DNA from: an uncultured Treponema sp.
GTDB lineage: Bacteria > Spirochaetota > Spirochaetia > Treponematales > Treponemataceae
NCBI GenBank assembly: GCA_945877425.1
Contig: CAMCRZ010000012.1
Span: 1 to 64,000 of the forward strand
Direction: 5' to 3'
Length of the DNA stretch: 64,000 bases
Each line of letters starts with the position of its first letter. Within the stretch, counting starts at the first letter, position 1. Positions 16,189 to 24,678 of this stretch are shown piece by piece. A program made the translations under genes and the position numbers. A model generated the notes under the pieces. The model did not search any database, was not told where the DNA came from, and was given only the letters and a program-made list of their open reading frames with translations.

Positions 16189-18354
16189 ATGAAATCAATA
16201 GGAATTAAACTGGCAGACGGAACATTTTATCCTATTCTCCAGGAAGGTTCTCCCGACTCTAAAAATATAAATCTTACTACTGTTCAAGACAATCAGACTA
16301 CAGTTCACGTTGATTTATACCGATCTGAAACTAATTCAATGGAAGATGCCCAGTACGTTGATACTCTTGAAATCAAAAATTTAAATCCTCACGAAAACGG
16401 CGAGCCTACTTTAGCCCTTGAAATAAATCTTGACGAAAACAATCAGCTTAATGCGCAGATAAAAGATCCTGAAACCGGCAAAAAAAGTGAAACTCAAATC
16501 AACCTTATTTCCCGAACTCTTGCGGACAGAAACGAGCCTGTAAATTTTAACATTGACATTGAACCGCCTGAACAGGACTTTAATAAAGAAGAAAATGCTT
16601 TTCCACAAGAGCCTGACTTTGACAATACAATTGCAAATGATTTTGTTGATGGATTCAGCAACGATGATTCAGAACCAGAAGTTAACGCTGATTCTGATTT
16701 AGATTTAAACGACACAGAGGAAAATGAAGTGATAGGACCTTCTCCAAACGATGAAGACTTTTCTTTTGATTCAGTTGATACGCCTGCTGACAAAAAGACT
16801 GAACATGAAAACGCTGATGTAAAAGCTGAAATTGAAACTCAGGAACAGGAAAATTCTTTGCCGGAAGTTTCCGTTATTGAACAGGACGAGTCTGACATTG
16901 CGTCTGCCATTTCGGAAGAAGAAGTTCAGTTCCTTCAGAAAGAAAATCTTACGCCGGAAGATTCAGAGCCAGAAGTTGCACCGGACTTTTCTCAGGAAGA
17001 TGAGTTTACACTTCCAGACTTTGACGACGAACCTAGCGCTTCAACTGATGCAGCAGACACATCTGATACAACTGAAACATCAGTGCCAGACGCTGCATCG
17101 GACTTTTCTCAGGAAGATGAGTTTACACTTCCAGACTTTAACGACGAACCTGCCGCTTCAACTGATACCGCAGACACAACTGAAACAGCAGAGCCAGACG
17201 CTGCACCAGACTTTTCTCAGGAAGATGAGTTTTCACTTCCAGACTTTGACGACGAACCTGCCGCTTCAACTGATGCAGCAGACACATCTGAAACAACTGA
17301 AACAGCAGAGCCAGACGCTGCACCGGACTTTTCTCAAGAAGATGAGTTTACACTTCCAGACTTTGACGACGAACCAAGCGCTTCAACTGATGCTACCGAC
17401 ACATCTGATACAACTGAAACATCAGAGCCAGACGCTGCACCGGACTTTTCTCAGGAAGATGAGTTTACACTTCCAGACTTTGACGACGAACCTAGTGCTT
17501 CAACTGATACAGCAGAGCCAGAAGTTGCACCGGACTTCTCTCAAGAAGATGAGTTTTCACTTCCAGACTTTGACGACGAGCCAGCCGCTTCAACTGATGC
17601 AGCAGACACATCTGACACAAATCAGCCTAGCGTAGTTGGATTAGGCGGAATTTTTGACGACAACTTTGGAGAACCAGATTTGACTAGCGATAATTCAGAC
17701 TTAACCGATGATCTTTTTGAAACTAAAGACCCAACCTTTGTACCTAAAAACGATATGTTCAACGACCTTTACGATAAAGAAACATTGGAAGGAAATTCAA
17801 CTTATACAGAAGAAAATGAAATAAAGCACAAAACAAAAGTGCCTGTCATCATCTGCATTGTATGTGCAGTTATTTGTATATTAGCCGCACTTCTTGTACT
17901 TTTCGTAATTCCTTCAAGAATCAACTTAATAAACAAAGCAAAAACTTCTGAGCCGCAAAAAGTTGAACAAAAAGCAGAACCTGAAAAAGAAAAACCGAAC
18001 ACAAAATCAGCTGAACAGGAAGAACTTAAAACCGAACAGCCGGCAGCAGAACAAAATCCGCTTCCAGAAGAAATACAGGAAGAACCAGTTGCAGAGTTAG
18101 CAGAACCAATTCCTGCAGAAGAAGATAAAATTGTTGTTGCAGAAATTCCTGAAGCCGTAGTTCCAGAACAGCCCGTTGTAGTAGAAAAACTTCCTGACAT
18201 AATTTACAAAATTAAATGGGGCGACACACTTTGGGACATTTCAAACGCTTACTACAAAAATCCATGGCGCTATAAACCTCTGGCAAAATACAACAACATC
18301 AAAAATCCTGATCATATTATTTCGGGACACACAATTAAAATTCCTCAGGAATAA
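16189..18354 (+). CDS. membrane LysM protein with N-terminal Hsp70 substrate-binding-like domain and tandem acidic repeats
   Basis: 721 residues from the ATG at 16189 (GAGGT five bases upstream; an in-frame GTG at 16177 is rejected). There is no signal peptide. Residues 1-110 match the order of motifs in the beta part of the Hsp70 substrate-binding domain: SIGI...G near the start, TTVQDNQTTVHV, LNPHENGEP, and D-x-x-TGK towards the end. An acidic region with six tandem repeats (about 262-478) follows, then a single membrane helix near 551-576 (PVIICIVCAVICILAALLVL), a Glu/Pro-rich periplasmic spacer, and a C-terminal LysM module (YKIKWGDTLWDISNAYY, about 672-721) that should bind peptidoglycan. 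It is followed at 64 bases by a lytic transglycosylase, suggesting a joint role in wall remodelling. The Hsp70 resemblance is my reading; LysM and the helix are clear. Confidence 0.85.
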   Translation: MKSIGIKLADGTFYPILQEGSPDSKNINLTTVQDNQTTVHVDLYRSETNSMEDAQYVDTLEIKNLNPHENGEPTLALEINLDENNQLNAQIKDPETGKKSETQINLISRTLADRNEPVNFNIDIEPPEQDFNKEENAFPQEPDFDNTIANDFVDGFSNDDSEPEVNADSDLDLNDTEENEVIGPSPNDEDFSFDSVDTPADKKTEHENADVKAEIETQEQENSLPEVSVIEQDESDIASAISEEEVQFLQKENLTPEDSEPEVAPDFSQEDEFTLPDFDDEPSASTDAADTSDTTETSVPDAASDFSQEDEFTLPDFNDEPAASTDTADTTETAEPDAAPDFSQEDEFSLPDFDDEPAASTDAADTSETTETAEPDAAPDFSQEDEFTLPDFDDEPSASTDATDTSDTTETSEPDAAPDFSQEDEFTLPDFDDEPSASTDTAEPEVAPDFSQEDEFSLPDFDDEPAASTDAADTSDTNQPSVVGLGGIFDDNFGEPDLTSDNSDLTDDLFETKDPTFVPKNDMFNDLYDKETLEGNSTYTEENEIKHKTKVPVIICIVCAVICILAALLVLFVIPSRINLINKAKTSEPQKVEQKAEPEKEKPNTKSAEQEELKTEQPAAEQNPLPEEIQEEPVAELAEPIPAEEDKIVVAEIPEAVVPEQPVVVEKLPDIIYKIKWGDTLWDISNAYYKNPWRYKPLAKYNNIKNPDHIISGHTIKIPQE
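16966..17622 (+). repeat. six in-frame tandem repeats, periods 117/108/117/117/90 bases
   Basis: The word GACTTTTCTCA(G/A)GAAGATGAG (one copy with TTC) recurs at 16984, 17101, 17209, 17326, 17443 and 17533. Units encode PDFSQEDEF(T/S)LPDF(D/N)DEP followed by a Thr/Asp/Ala-rich tail of variable length. All periods are multiples of nine bases, so copy-number changes keep the frame. Confidence 0.95.
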
Positions 18355-18418
18355 CTTTAAATTCAGCATGGCATCTGTTTTTGCAGAACCATGTTGAAAA
18401 GCTTTTTCATAACAGAGA

Positions 18419-20458
18419 ATGATTGCAAAATTTTTACTACTGATTTTAATTTCACTTTTTTCCATTTCATGCACAAAGGGAAACTCTTTGCAAAAAGAAT
18501 ACGGCGAAAACGACTCTTACTTCAGGGCGCTTTTGCTTTTAAAAGACGACACTCAATCAGAAAAGGCAATTCCCTTACTTAAAGCTTCAGCAAAAAAAGG
18601 CAGCCCTTTAATAGCAAGACGTTCACTTGAACAGCTGGCACTTCTTAGCCCGCAGAAAAAACAGCTTAAGTATTACAAGAAAATTTTTACTGATTACAAC
18701 GACAGCAGCGCTTTACTTAATTACATCTGCGAACTTGAAGCTCAGCAGGACTACGGAAAAATCATTTCCTTAACAGACAATCTTTCCCCGGAACTTGCAA
18801 CTGATAAAATTACGGCAGTCAGAATAAATGCACTGCTTTACAAAAAAGATTTACGTTGCGGAAAAGAATTTTTAGAATGGTGCTTTACAAAACCATACAC
18901 CGCTGAACATGAAAAAGTTTACAGACAGCTTTCTGCAGAAATTCCTGGAGTAGAATTCCGGTCTTTAGTTTTTAACAGGAAATATTCTGAAGCTTACAAG
19001 AATTTAAAAATCATCCTTGGAAATAAAGAATTACAGAAGCCACAACTTTTTTCTGATGCAGGAAAAGCAGCACTTTACGGTTCAAAAAGTTTTCTGGAAA
19101 ACGCTTACTATTTCAGTTCACTTGCAGAAAATGCTCCTTTGGACTGTAAGTTTTATTCTTACTTTTACAGCGGAAGACTTTTCGAAAAAGCATCAGATTA
19201 TAATTCCCAGGCTTTGCTTAATTTCCAGAATGCAATGAACTTTGCAGAAACACCGCTTATGTACGACAACGCCCTCTGGTATTATCTGGAAACTTCCTTG
19301 AAAAAATCAATTCCTTCAGCTTTAGACGCACTTAAAACTTACGGTCACAAATGGAACGATCCTTTTTACTTTGATGATTTTTTAAGCACACTTTCTTTAA
19401 GGCTTATTTCACAACATATGTGGAAAGAGTACATTGAAACTGCCGGACTTATAAGCACATTTGCATCTAAAGAGTCAAAGGCAAAATTCGCTTACGTTTC
19501 AGCACGACTTTTACAGTTGAACTATCTGCCTGTTCCTGAAAACATTGCATCAGAACAAGCCCGGTCTTTTTTCACAATGGCACTGGACAGCGGCAATGAA
19601 TTTTACTACAAACTTCTTGCGGCCAGCCAGCTTGGTTTTTCCAAAGAGCAGTACGAAAATCTCATTCTTTCTTACGGCACTGAATGCACAGAGCCTGTAA
19701 ATTATGATGCTTCCGTCTTGCTTAAAGGTTACGCCGACTACGGACTTCCTGAACTTATTTACGATGAATGGAAGAATTTTCCTTTAGAAATAACAATGGA
19801 CTGTTCCCTGAAAATTTCACAGTTTCTGTTTGAATGTGGAAAAGAAAATGAAATTTATTATCCGCAAAGTTTGAGAATTTCTTCAAGAAAAGTCAACTAT
19901 CCTGAAACTAAAATAAACAGAGAAATGCTTTGCCTTTCTTTCCCAAAATGCTTTGAAAAAACTGTAGAAAAATATTCTGAAGAATACAACATAGAGTCTT
20001 ACCTGCTGTTTGCCCTTTTACGAAGCGAAAGTTTTTTTGATGCAAAAATTTCAAGTTCAGCGGGAGCGGTAGGTCTTGCACAGTTAATGCCTCTTACAGC
20101 TTCTGATGTTGCACGAAAACTAAAGATAGAAGACTATTCTTTAACAGATGCACAGACAAGCATTCAGTTCGGAACTTTTTATCTTGAAGAAATGATTCGC
20201 CGCCTTGACGGACAAAAACTTCTTGCAGCATTTTCTTACAACGCAGGAATTTCAAAAGTAAGGAATTTATATTCTTCAGCAAAAATTGAAATGCAGACAG
20301 ACAACATTCCCATGGACATTTTTCTTGAAGCCCTTCCAATTGAAGAAACAAAAGAATACGGCAGAAAAATAGTTTCCGCTTCATGCCTTTACGCATATCT
20401 TTACAACAGCAAGCTTCCTTCCCAAGTCATAGCAGAAATATTTACCGCAACACCTTAA
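18419..20458 (+). CDS. soluble lytic transglycosylase-like lipoprotein
   Basis: A 679-residue protein with a signal and lipobox-like SISC (cysteine about residue 19), a long helical solenoid region (about 60-510) like the Slt70 superhelix, and a C-terminal SLT catalytic domain from about 520. The catalytic glutamate is Glu537 in LRSESFFDA, followed by GAVGLAQLMPLTA and FSYNAGISKVRNLY. It cleaves the glycan backbone of peptidoglycan with anhydro-muramyl formation. It lies behind the LysM membrane protein; the 64-base gap can form a stem-loop (CAGCATGG/CCATGTTG) without a T run directly after it. The stop at 20458 is followed by a short intergenic element. Confidence 0.92.
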   Translation: MIAKFLLLILISLFSISCTKGNSLQKEYGENDSYFRALLLLKDDTQSEKAIPLLKASAKKGSPLIARRSLEQLALLSPQKKQLKYYKKIFTDYNDSSALLNYICELEAQQDYGKIISLTDNLSPELATDKITAVRINALLYKKDLRCGKEFLEWCFTKPYTAEHEKVYRQLSAEIPGVEFRSLVFNRKYSEAYKNLKIILGNKELQKPQLFSDAGKAALYGSKSFLENAYYFSSLAENAPLDCKFYSYFYSGRLFEKASDYNSQALLNFQNAMNFAETPLMYDNALWYYLETSLKKSIPSALDALKTYGHKWNDPFYFDDFLSTLSLRLISQHMWKEYIETAGLISTFASKESKAKFAYVSARLLQLNYLPVPENIASEQARSFFTMALDSGNEFYYKLLAASQLGFSKEQYENLILSYGTECTEPVNYDASVLLKGYADYGLPELIYDEWKNFPLEITMDCSLKISQFLFECGKENEIYYPQSLRISSRKVNYPETKINREMLCLSFPKCFEKTVEKYSEEYNIESYLLFALLRSESFFDAKISSSAGAVGLAQLMPLTASDVARKLKIEDYSLTDAQTSIQFGTFYLEEMIRRLDGQKLLAAFSYNAGISKVRNLYSSAKIEMQTDNIPMDIFLEALPIEETKEYGRKIVSASCLYAYLYNSKLPSQVIAEIFTATP

Positions 20459-20471
20459 CCGCCGCCCTGTT

Positions 20472-20499
20472 CTTGCCAAAGATTGCACGCTTCTTCCAC
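20472..20499. repeat. dispersed intergenic element, second copy
   Basis: CTTGCCA, ten bases, GCTTCTTCCAC on the plus strand, matching the copy on the minus strand at 14149-14175 in both words and spacing. Confidence 0.4.
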
Positions 20500-20575
20500 A
20501 AAGCTTTGTGAAAAACTCCATTGTTCTCTAAACTAAAAAAATAAGATATAATGCCTTACTTAACTAGGGGTTTAT

Positions 20576-22336
20576 ATGCACGATATTTTATCTAACTCAT
20601 TGCCAAATTTTATGCACTTTGAAAATCTTGGCTCTTACGGTTCACAGCTGGCAATAGTTTTAGGAATTGCTTTATTTTTCGGAACATTAGGCGGACACTT
20701 CTTTCAAAAGCTGCACGTTCCGCAAGTTGTAGGTTATTTCATCATAGGAATCATAATCGGAAATTCCGGACTTCAACTAGTTCAGCCTGAAGTAATAAAA
20801 ACTTTAAATCCTATAAGCGTAATTGCACTTGCTTTCATTGGATTTTTAGTTGGAGGCGAACTTAAAACAGACGTAATTAAAAAAATGGGCGCTCAATTTG
20901 TAAGCACTTTACTTTTTGAAGCAATAGTTCCTGCAATAATCGTTTCTGTTTTAGTAGGAATTGCAACTTACATTTTTACAGGCAACATCATACTTTCATT
21001 CTGCTTTGGAATAATACTTGGTGCAATCTGTTCTTCCACAGCACCGGAAGCAACAACAAACGTTTTGCAGGAATATCGTTCCAGAGGCCCAATGACTTCC
21101 ATAATTTACGGACTTGTAGCAATGGACGATGCAGTAGCACTTATTCTCTTTGCAATTGCATCAACTGTAGCAGCTCCACTTCTTGGCGGTCATGCAACGT
21201 CTTTTGGAATGCAGATGCTTGCCATAGCAAAAACAGTTTTCGGCTCAATCGGAATAGGACTTTTATGCGGAGTAATACTGGTTTTTATCATCAGAAAAAA
21301 TATGAACAGCGAAGGACTTGTACTTTCTTTTACTCTGGGAATTCTTCTGCTGTGCACCGGATTCTGCAACATCTTTGGCTTAAACAATATTCTTGCAACA
21401 ATGGCAACTGGATTTTTCGTTACAAACTTCAGCCCGAAAAGCGTAAAGACAATCTTCCCCATTACAAATAAATTTACGCCGCCAGTTTACGTTTTGTTTT
21501 TTGTAGTTGTAGGTGCAAAAATTGACATTTGGGGAATGAAGCCTTTTATGCTGATTCTTGCAGCACTTTACATTATTGGACGTACAACAGGAAAAGCAAT
21601 AGGTTCATGGTTTGGAGCATTCATTACAAAAGCACCAGTTACAGTTCAGAAATATTTAAAGTACTGCCTTTTAAGTCAGGCTGGAGTTGCCATAGGACTT
21701 TCCATAACATCAGCATCAGTTTTCGGCGACATAAAAATCAACCCTGAAGACACAAACACTATAGGCGACTACATTGTTCTTATTGTTACGTTTACAACTT
21801 TCTTTGCTGAACTTATAGGACCTGTTTTCGTTAAAATGGGAATTACAAAAGCCGGTGAAGCAGGAATGAATGTAAGCGAAGAAGATATTAAGAAAAATTC
21901 AAAAGTAAAAGATGTAACTTGGGGAACTGAACTTATCTGCAGCGAAAAAAGCAATTCAATTGTAAAAGAAAACGACAAAATTGCCCACATTCTGAACAGT
22001 TTCGAAAGCCACCATAATCAATCTTTTGCAGTAATAGATTTGCAGGGAAACTTAATTGGAACAATTTCACTTGAACACTTAAAGGAAACGCTTTTAATAG
22101 GAGAGTTTGCTGATTCACTTCTGGCAATCGATATTATGGAAAAACCAGTCTGCACTTGTCCGCCGGAACTTATGCTTCCCGACGCTTACGAAAGATTTGA
22201 TGAAATGAATGTAGACGAAATGCCCATTGTTGACAAAGACGGAAAAGTTTTAGGTATGCTTGAAAAATTTGCTGTTGATCATTATATTCATTCACGAATT
22301 ATTGAACTTCACAGACAGCTTGAAAAGTTAGGTTAA
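20576..22336 (+). CDS. CPA2-type Na+/H+ or K+/H+ antiporter with C-terminal CBS pair
   Basis: A 586-residue membrane protein with about 12-13 transmembrane helices (residues 20-420) of the monovalent cation:proton antiporter-2 family: the early GTLGGHFFQKLHVPQVVGYF segment and the ion-binding region ATEAPEA-like SSTAPEATTNVL with MDDAVALILF. The cytoplasmic C-terminus has two CBS motifs (about 465-520 and 525-575), which usually bind adenine nucleotides and gate transport. AGGGG precedes the ATG and a TATAAT lies at 20547-20552. Substrate ion cannot be told from sequence. It appears to be monocistronic. Confidence 0.9.
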   Translation: MHDILSNSLPNFMHFENLGSYGSQLAIVLGIALFFGTLGGHFFQKLHVPQVVGYFIIGIIIGNSGLQLVQPEVIKTLNPISVIALAFIGFLVGGELKTDVIKKMGAQFVSTLLFEAIVPAIIVSVLVGIATYIFTGNIILSFCFGIILGAICSSTAPEATTNVLQEYRSRGPMTSIIYGLVAMDDAVALILFAIASTVAAPLLGGHATSFGMQMLAIAKTVFGSIGIGLLCGVILVFIIRKNMNSEGLVLSFTLGILLLCTGFCNIFGLNNILATMATGFFVTNFSPKSVKTIFPITNKFTPPVYVLFFVVVGAKIDIWGMKPFMLILAALYIIGRTTGKAIGSWFGAFITKAPVTVQKYLKYCLLSQAGVAIGLSITSASVFGDIKINPEDTNTIGDYIVLIVTFTTFFAELIGPVFVKMGITKAGEAGMNVSEEDIKKNSKVKDVTWGTELICSEKSNSIVKENDKIAHILNSFESHHNQSFAVIDLQGNLIGTISLEHLKETLLIGEFADSLLAIDIMEKPVCTCPPELMLPDAYERFDEMNVDEMPIVDKDGKVLGMLEKFAVDHYIHSRIIELHRQLEKLG

Positions 22337-22341
22337 AAAGT

Positions 22342-22369
22342 TTGCGTTGCAGACATTTCTTATTATATT
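22342..22369 (+). promoter_or_regulatory. promoter of the nfu-slyD unit
   Basis: TTGCGT (22342-22347), a 16-base spacer and TATATT (22364-22369), 28 bases before the ATG at 22397. Confidence 0.5.
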
Positions 22370-22396
22370 TTAAGTATTAAATTTTCTGGAGAAAAT

Positions 22397-22636
22397 ATGG
22401 CAGATGCAGTTTTAATTGAAAAAGTTAAGGAAACACTTGATGCTTTTCGTCCTCAGTTGCAGGCAGATGGCGGCGATATGGAATTCATCAGTATTGATGA
22501 TGAAAATAAAGTTCACTTGCGTTTAACCGGCGCTTGCGGTTCTTGTCCAATGGCAGTTATGACTTTGAAAATGGGCGTTGAACAGTATTTAAAAGAAACT
22601 TGTCCTGAAATCACAGAAGTTGTGCAGGAAGAATAG
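22397..22636 (+). CDS. NifU C-terminal-type iron-sulfur scaffold
   Basis: A 79-residue single-domain Nfu protein. It has the family's LRPQLQADGGDMEFI-like start (FRPQLQADGGDMEFISID) and the cluster-binding C-x-x-C in GACGSCPMAVMTLK around residue 48. It would carry a [4Fe-4S] cluster between subunits and deliver it to apoproteins. GGAG precedes the ATG. It is followed 20 bases later by slyD, a metallochaperone-like isomerase, giving a small metal-handling pair. Confidence 0.95.
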   Translation: MADAVLIEKVKETLDAFRPQLQADGGDMEFISIDDENKVHLRLTGACGSCPMAVMTLKMGVEQYLKETCPEITEVVQEE

Positions 22637-22656
22637 CTTAAACTTAGAGGAAAAAA

Positions 22657-23193
22657 ATGACAGTAGAAAAAAATAAATTTGTTGAAATTCACTACACTTT
22701 AAAAGATGATGCAGGCGAATTGATTGATTCTTCAACTTCAGGAGAACCACTTGGTTATGTTCACGGGAAAAATTATCTTCTTCCAAAATTAGAAGAACTT
22801 ATTGAAGGAAAAAATCCCGGCGATAAATTTTCTGTTGTACTTGAACCTGCTGACGGTTACGGCGAAAGAAATGAAAAACTTGTTGCAAAAGTTCCAAGAG
22901 AAAATTTTGACTCTTCAGTTGAAATTGAAGTAGGAATGGCATTTCAGGCTGACACACCAATGGGTCCGCAAATTGTAAAAGTAATAGAAGTTTCGGATTC
23001 AGAAATTACAGTTGACGGTAACCATGACCTTGCAGGCGTTCGTCTCCACTTTGATGTAGAAGTTGTAAGCGTAAGAGATGCTACGGAAGATGAATTAAAC
23101 GGAGGCTGCGGTGGTTGCAACGGTTGTAACGGCGGAAGCTGCAATTGCGAAGGGGACTGTGGAAGTGGCGGTTGCGGTGGCTGCGGCAATTAA
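22657..23193 (+). CDS. slyD: SlyD-like FKBP peptidyl-prolyl isomerase with Cys/Gly metal-binding tail
   Basis: A 178-residue protein: FKBP core (VEIHYTLKDDAGELIDSS at the start, GYGERNE about residue 70), an insert-in-flap domain typical of SlyD (residues about 75-120), and a distinctive C-terminus with about 11 cysteines spaced by glycine and asparagine (CGGCNGCNGG, CGSGGCGGCGN). Such proteins assist prolyl isomerisation and bind nickel or other soft metals, in E. coli through His/Cys tails; here the tail is entirely cysteine-based. It is in one unit with the Nfu scaffold and convergent with aroK with a single base between stops. Confidence 0.93.
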   Translation: MTVEKNKFVEIHYTLKDDAGELIDSSTSGEPLGYVHGKNYLLPKLEELIEGKNPGDKFSVVLEPADGYGERNEKLVAKVPRENFDSSVEIEVGMAFQADTPMGPQIVKVIEVSDSEITVDGNHDLAGVRLHFDVEVVSVRDATEDELNGGCGGCNGCNGGSCNCEGDCGSGGCGGCGN

Positions 23194-23194
23194 G

Positions 23195-23776
23195 TTAAGC
23201 TTTTGCCTTTAAATTCAGTGCATCAAGAATTTGCTTAGTGTTTACATTTTTTGGTGCATTGCTCATTTCTACAGTAACATCAGAAAGCTGAGTGTAGATT
23301 TTTACACGCTGAACAAAAAATTCGTGGAAGCAAGTCCTTACTTCATTTATGGAGTGAGGATTTTTTTTTGCAATGTAGGCAGGCATATTTGTTAAAGAAC
23401 CGTCCTGTAAAGTTACAACTTCCCTTACAATTCTGTCGGCAGCAGTTTTTTCCGGAGTTTTTAAAAACACAAACTTTCCCAGAGAATGTAAAATATCAAG
23501 TGCATTTTTATTGTTGCAAATTCCGCCGCCTGTAGCAATTACGGCATTACGTTTTTCCCTGGTTAACTTTTCACTTAAAGTTCTGCACGCTGCTTCTTCT
23601 GCTGACATAAAAGCTTCTTCGCCTTTTTCAGTAAAAATTTCACGGGGAGTTTTTCCGTTTAACTCTGTAATTAAATCATCAATGTCAAAAAAATCAAAGT
23701 TAAGGGCAGCACTTAAAAGTTTTCCCTGAGTTGATTTTCCGCAATGCTTTATTCCCATTAAAATTATTGAATTCAT
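23195..23776 (-). CDS. aroK: shikimate kinase
   Basis: A 193-residue P-loop kinase phosphorylating shikimate in the aromatic pathway. Walker A is GIKHCGKST at residues 8-16, followed by the DIDD shikimate-binding aspartates near residue 33, and ATGGGI in the Walker-B/substrate position near residue 80. The lid lies around residues 110-140. Length is close to the usual 170-190. The ATG is preceded by GAGGA. It is convergent with slyD and upstream of no partner of the pathway. Confidence 0.92.
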   Translation of the reverse strand: MNSIILMGIKHCGKSTQGKLLSAALNFDFFDIDDLITELNGKTPREIFTEKGEEAFMSAEEAACRTLSEKLTREKRNAVIATGGGICNNKNALDILHSLGKFVFLKTPEKTAADRIVREVVTLQDGSLTNMPAYIAKKNPHSINEVRTCFHEFFVQRVKIYTQLSDVTVEMSNAPKNVNTKQILDALNLKAKA

Positions 23777-23827
23777 TTTTTCCTCATTCTGATGTCAGAT
23801 TTAAAATCTGAAATTTAAAAGTAAAAA

Positions 23828-24598
23828 TCAGTTTTTGTAAATTAAAAATATTGCAGGAATTTTATTTATCTCAGGAACAGGAAGTTTTTTCCATTCAGCA
23901 ATTGTGTGAGTGCGAATGTATTCCTTGTCTGTTGTAATTCCGCAGGCAATGCAAAGTTTAGTTTCTCCGCTGCAGGTTTGCAAAATAGTTTCAAACATTT
24001 TTGCGTTTCTGTAAGGCGCTTCAATAAAAAGCTGTGTCTGGTTTTCCTTGTAAGAACGATTTTCCAGCTGACGGATTTTTGCCGCACGCTCATTTTGCTT
24101 GACAGGAAGATATCCGTTAAAAGCGAAACTCTGTCCGTTAAATCCGCTTGCCATAACAGCCATAATCATTGAACTTGGTCCCACTAAAGGTATGACAGGA
24201 ATTGATTTTCTCTGAGCCATTTCTACAACAGCAGCTCCTGGATCGGCAACTGCAGGACAACCGGCTTCTGAAATAACGCCAACTGGTCTTTTAAACTTTT
24301 CAATGGGCTGTAAATAATTACCTATAGTCTTTAAATCAGTATGTTCATTTAATTCAACAAAATTAAACGTTTCGATTGGGAGAGAAGAATCAACCTGCGC
24401 CAGAAAACGTCGTGCTGACTTTGTATTTTCTACAATAAAATCCTTTATGTTTTTAATCACTTCTAAATTGTAAGAAGGCAGAACTTTACTTAAAGGCGTT
24501 TCTCCCAAAGTTACCGGAATAAGATAAAGTGCAGCCTTTAACGTTTTGCGCTCTGAATTAACGCTTTTACTTTTTTGATTTAAACTTTCCTGAGCCAT
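23828..24598 (-). CDS. RsmI-like tetrapyrrole-methylase-fold methyltransferase
   Basis: About 256 residues from the ATG at 24598. It resembles RsmI (2'-O-methylation of 16S rRNA C1402): LYLIPVTLGE at the start, ISEAGCPAVADPGAAVVEMA in place of the usual SDAGTPLISDPG, PLVGPSSMIMAVMASGF near the middle, and FIEAPYRN. The altered loop and shorter N-terminus put it in the RsmI-related group rather than canonical RsmI, so the substrate is uncertain. An in-frame GTG at 24616 lies inside the -10 box, so the ATG is preferred; the message would then be almost leaderless. Its upstream neighbour is the antitoxin-like gene. Confidence 0.82.
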   Translation of the reverse strand: MAQESLNQKSKSVNSERKTLKAALYLIPVTLGETPLSKVLPSYNLEVIKNIKDFIVENTKSARRFLAQVDSSLPIETFNFVELNEHTDLKTIGNYLQPIEKFKRPVGVISEAGCPAVADPGAAVVEMAQRKSIPVIPLVGPSSMIMAVMASGFNGQSFAFNGYLPVKQNERAAKIRQLENRSYKENQTQLFIEAPYRNAKMFETILQTCSGETKLCIACGITTDKEYIRTHTIAEWKKLPVPEINKIPAIFLIYKN

Positions 24599-24606
24599 TT
24601 GAAAGG

Positions 24607-24634
24607 AGTATAGCACAATTCATCTTTAAGTGAA
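24607..24634 (-). promoter_or_regulatory. promoter of the RsmI-like gene, leaderless transcript predicted
   Basis: TTCACT (24634-24629), a 16-base spacer and TATACT (24612-24607); the ATG begins nine bases after the -10 box. Confidence 0.5.
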
Positions 24635-24678
24635 ATCATAGATAATGCTTAAATTTTCTGCTAAAAGTGATGTATTAG

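Noticed and set aside
16832-17635. Long open frame in +1 frame through the repeat region
   Set aside because: It is an artefact of the repeated codons of the LysM protein; composition (Leu/Gln/Thr-rich) and lack of a start site argue against a gene.
18355-18418. Intrinsic terminator between the LysM and transglycosylase genes
   Set aside because: A stem is possible but the T run does not follow it directly; read-through into the next gene seems more likely.
22944-23189. Proline-rich minus-strand open frame over slyD
   Set aside because: It is the complement of the Gly/Cys codons of the SlyD tail.
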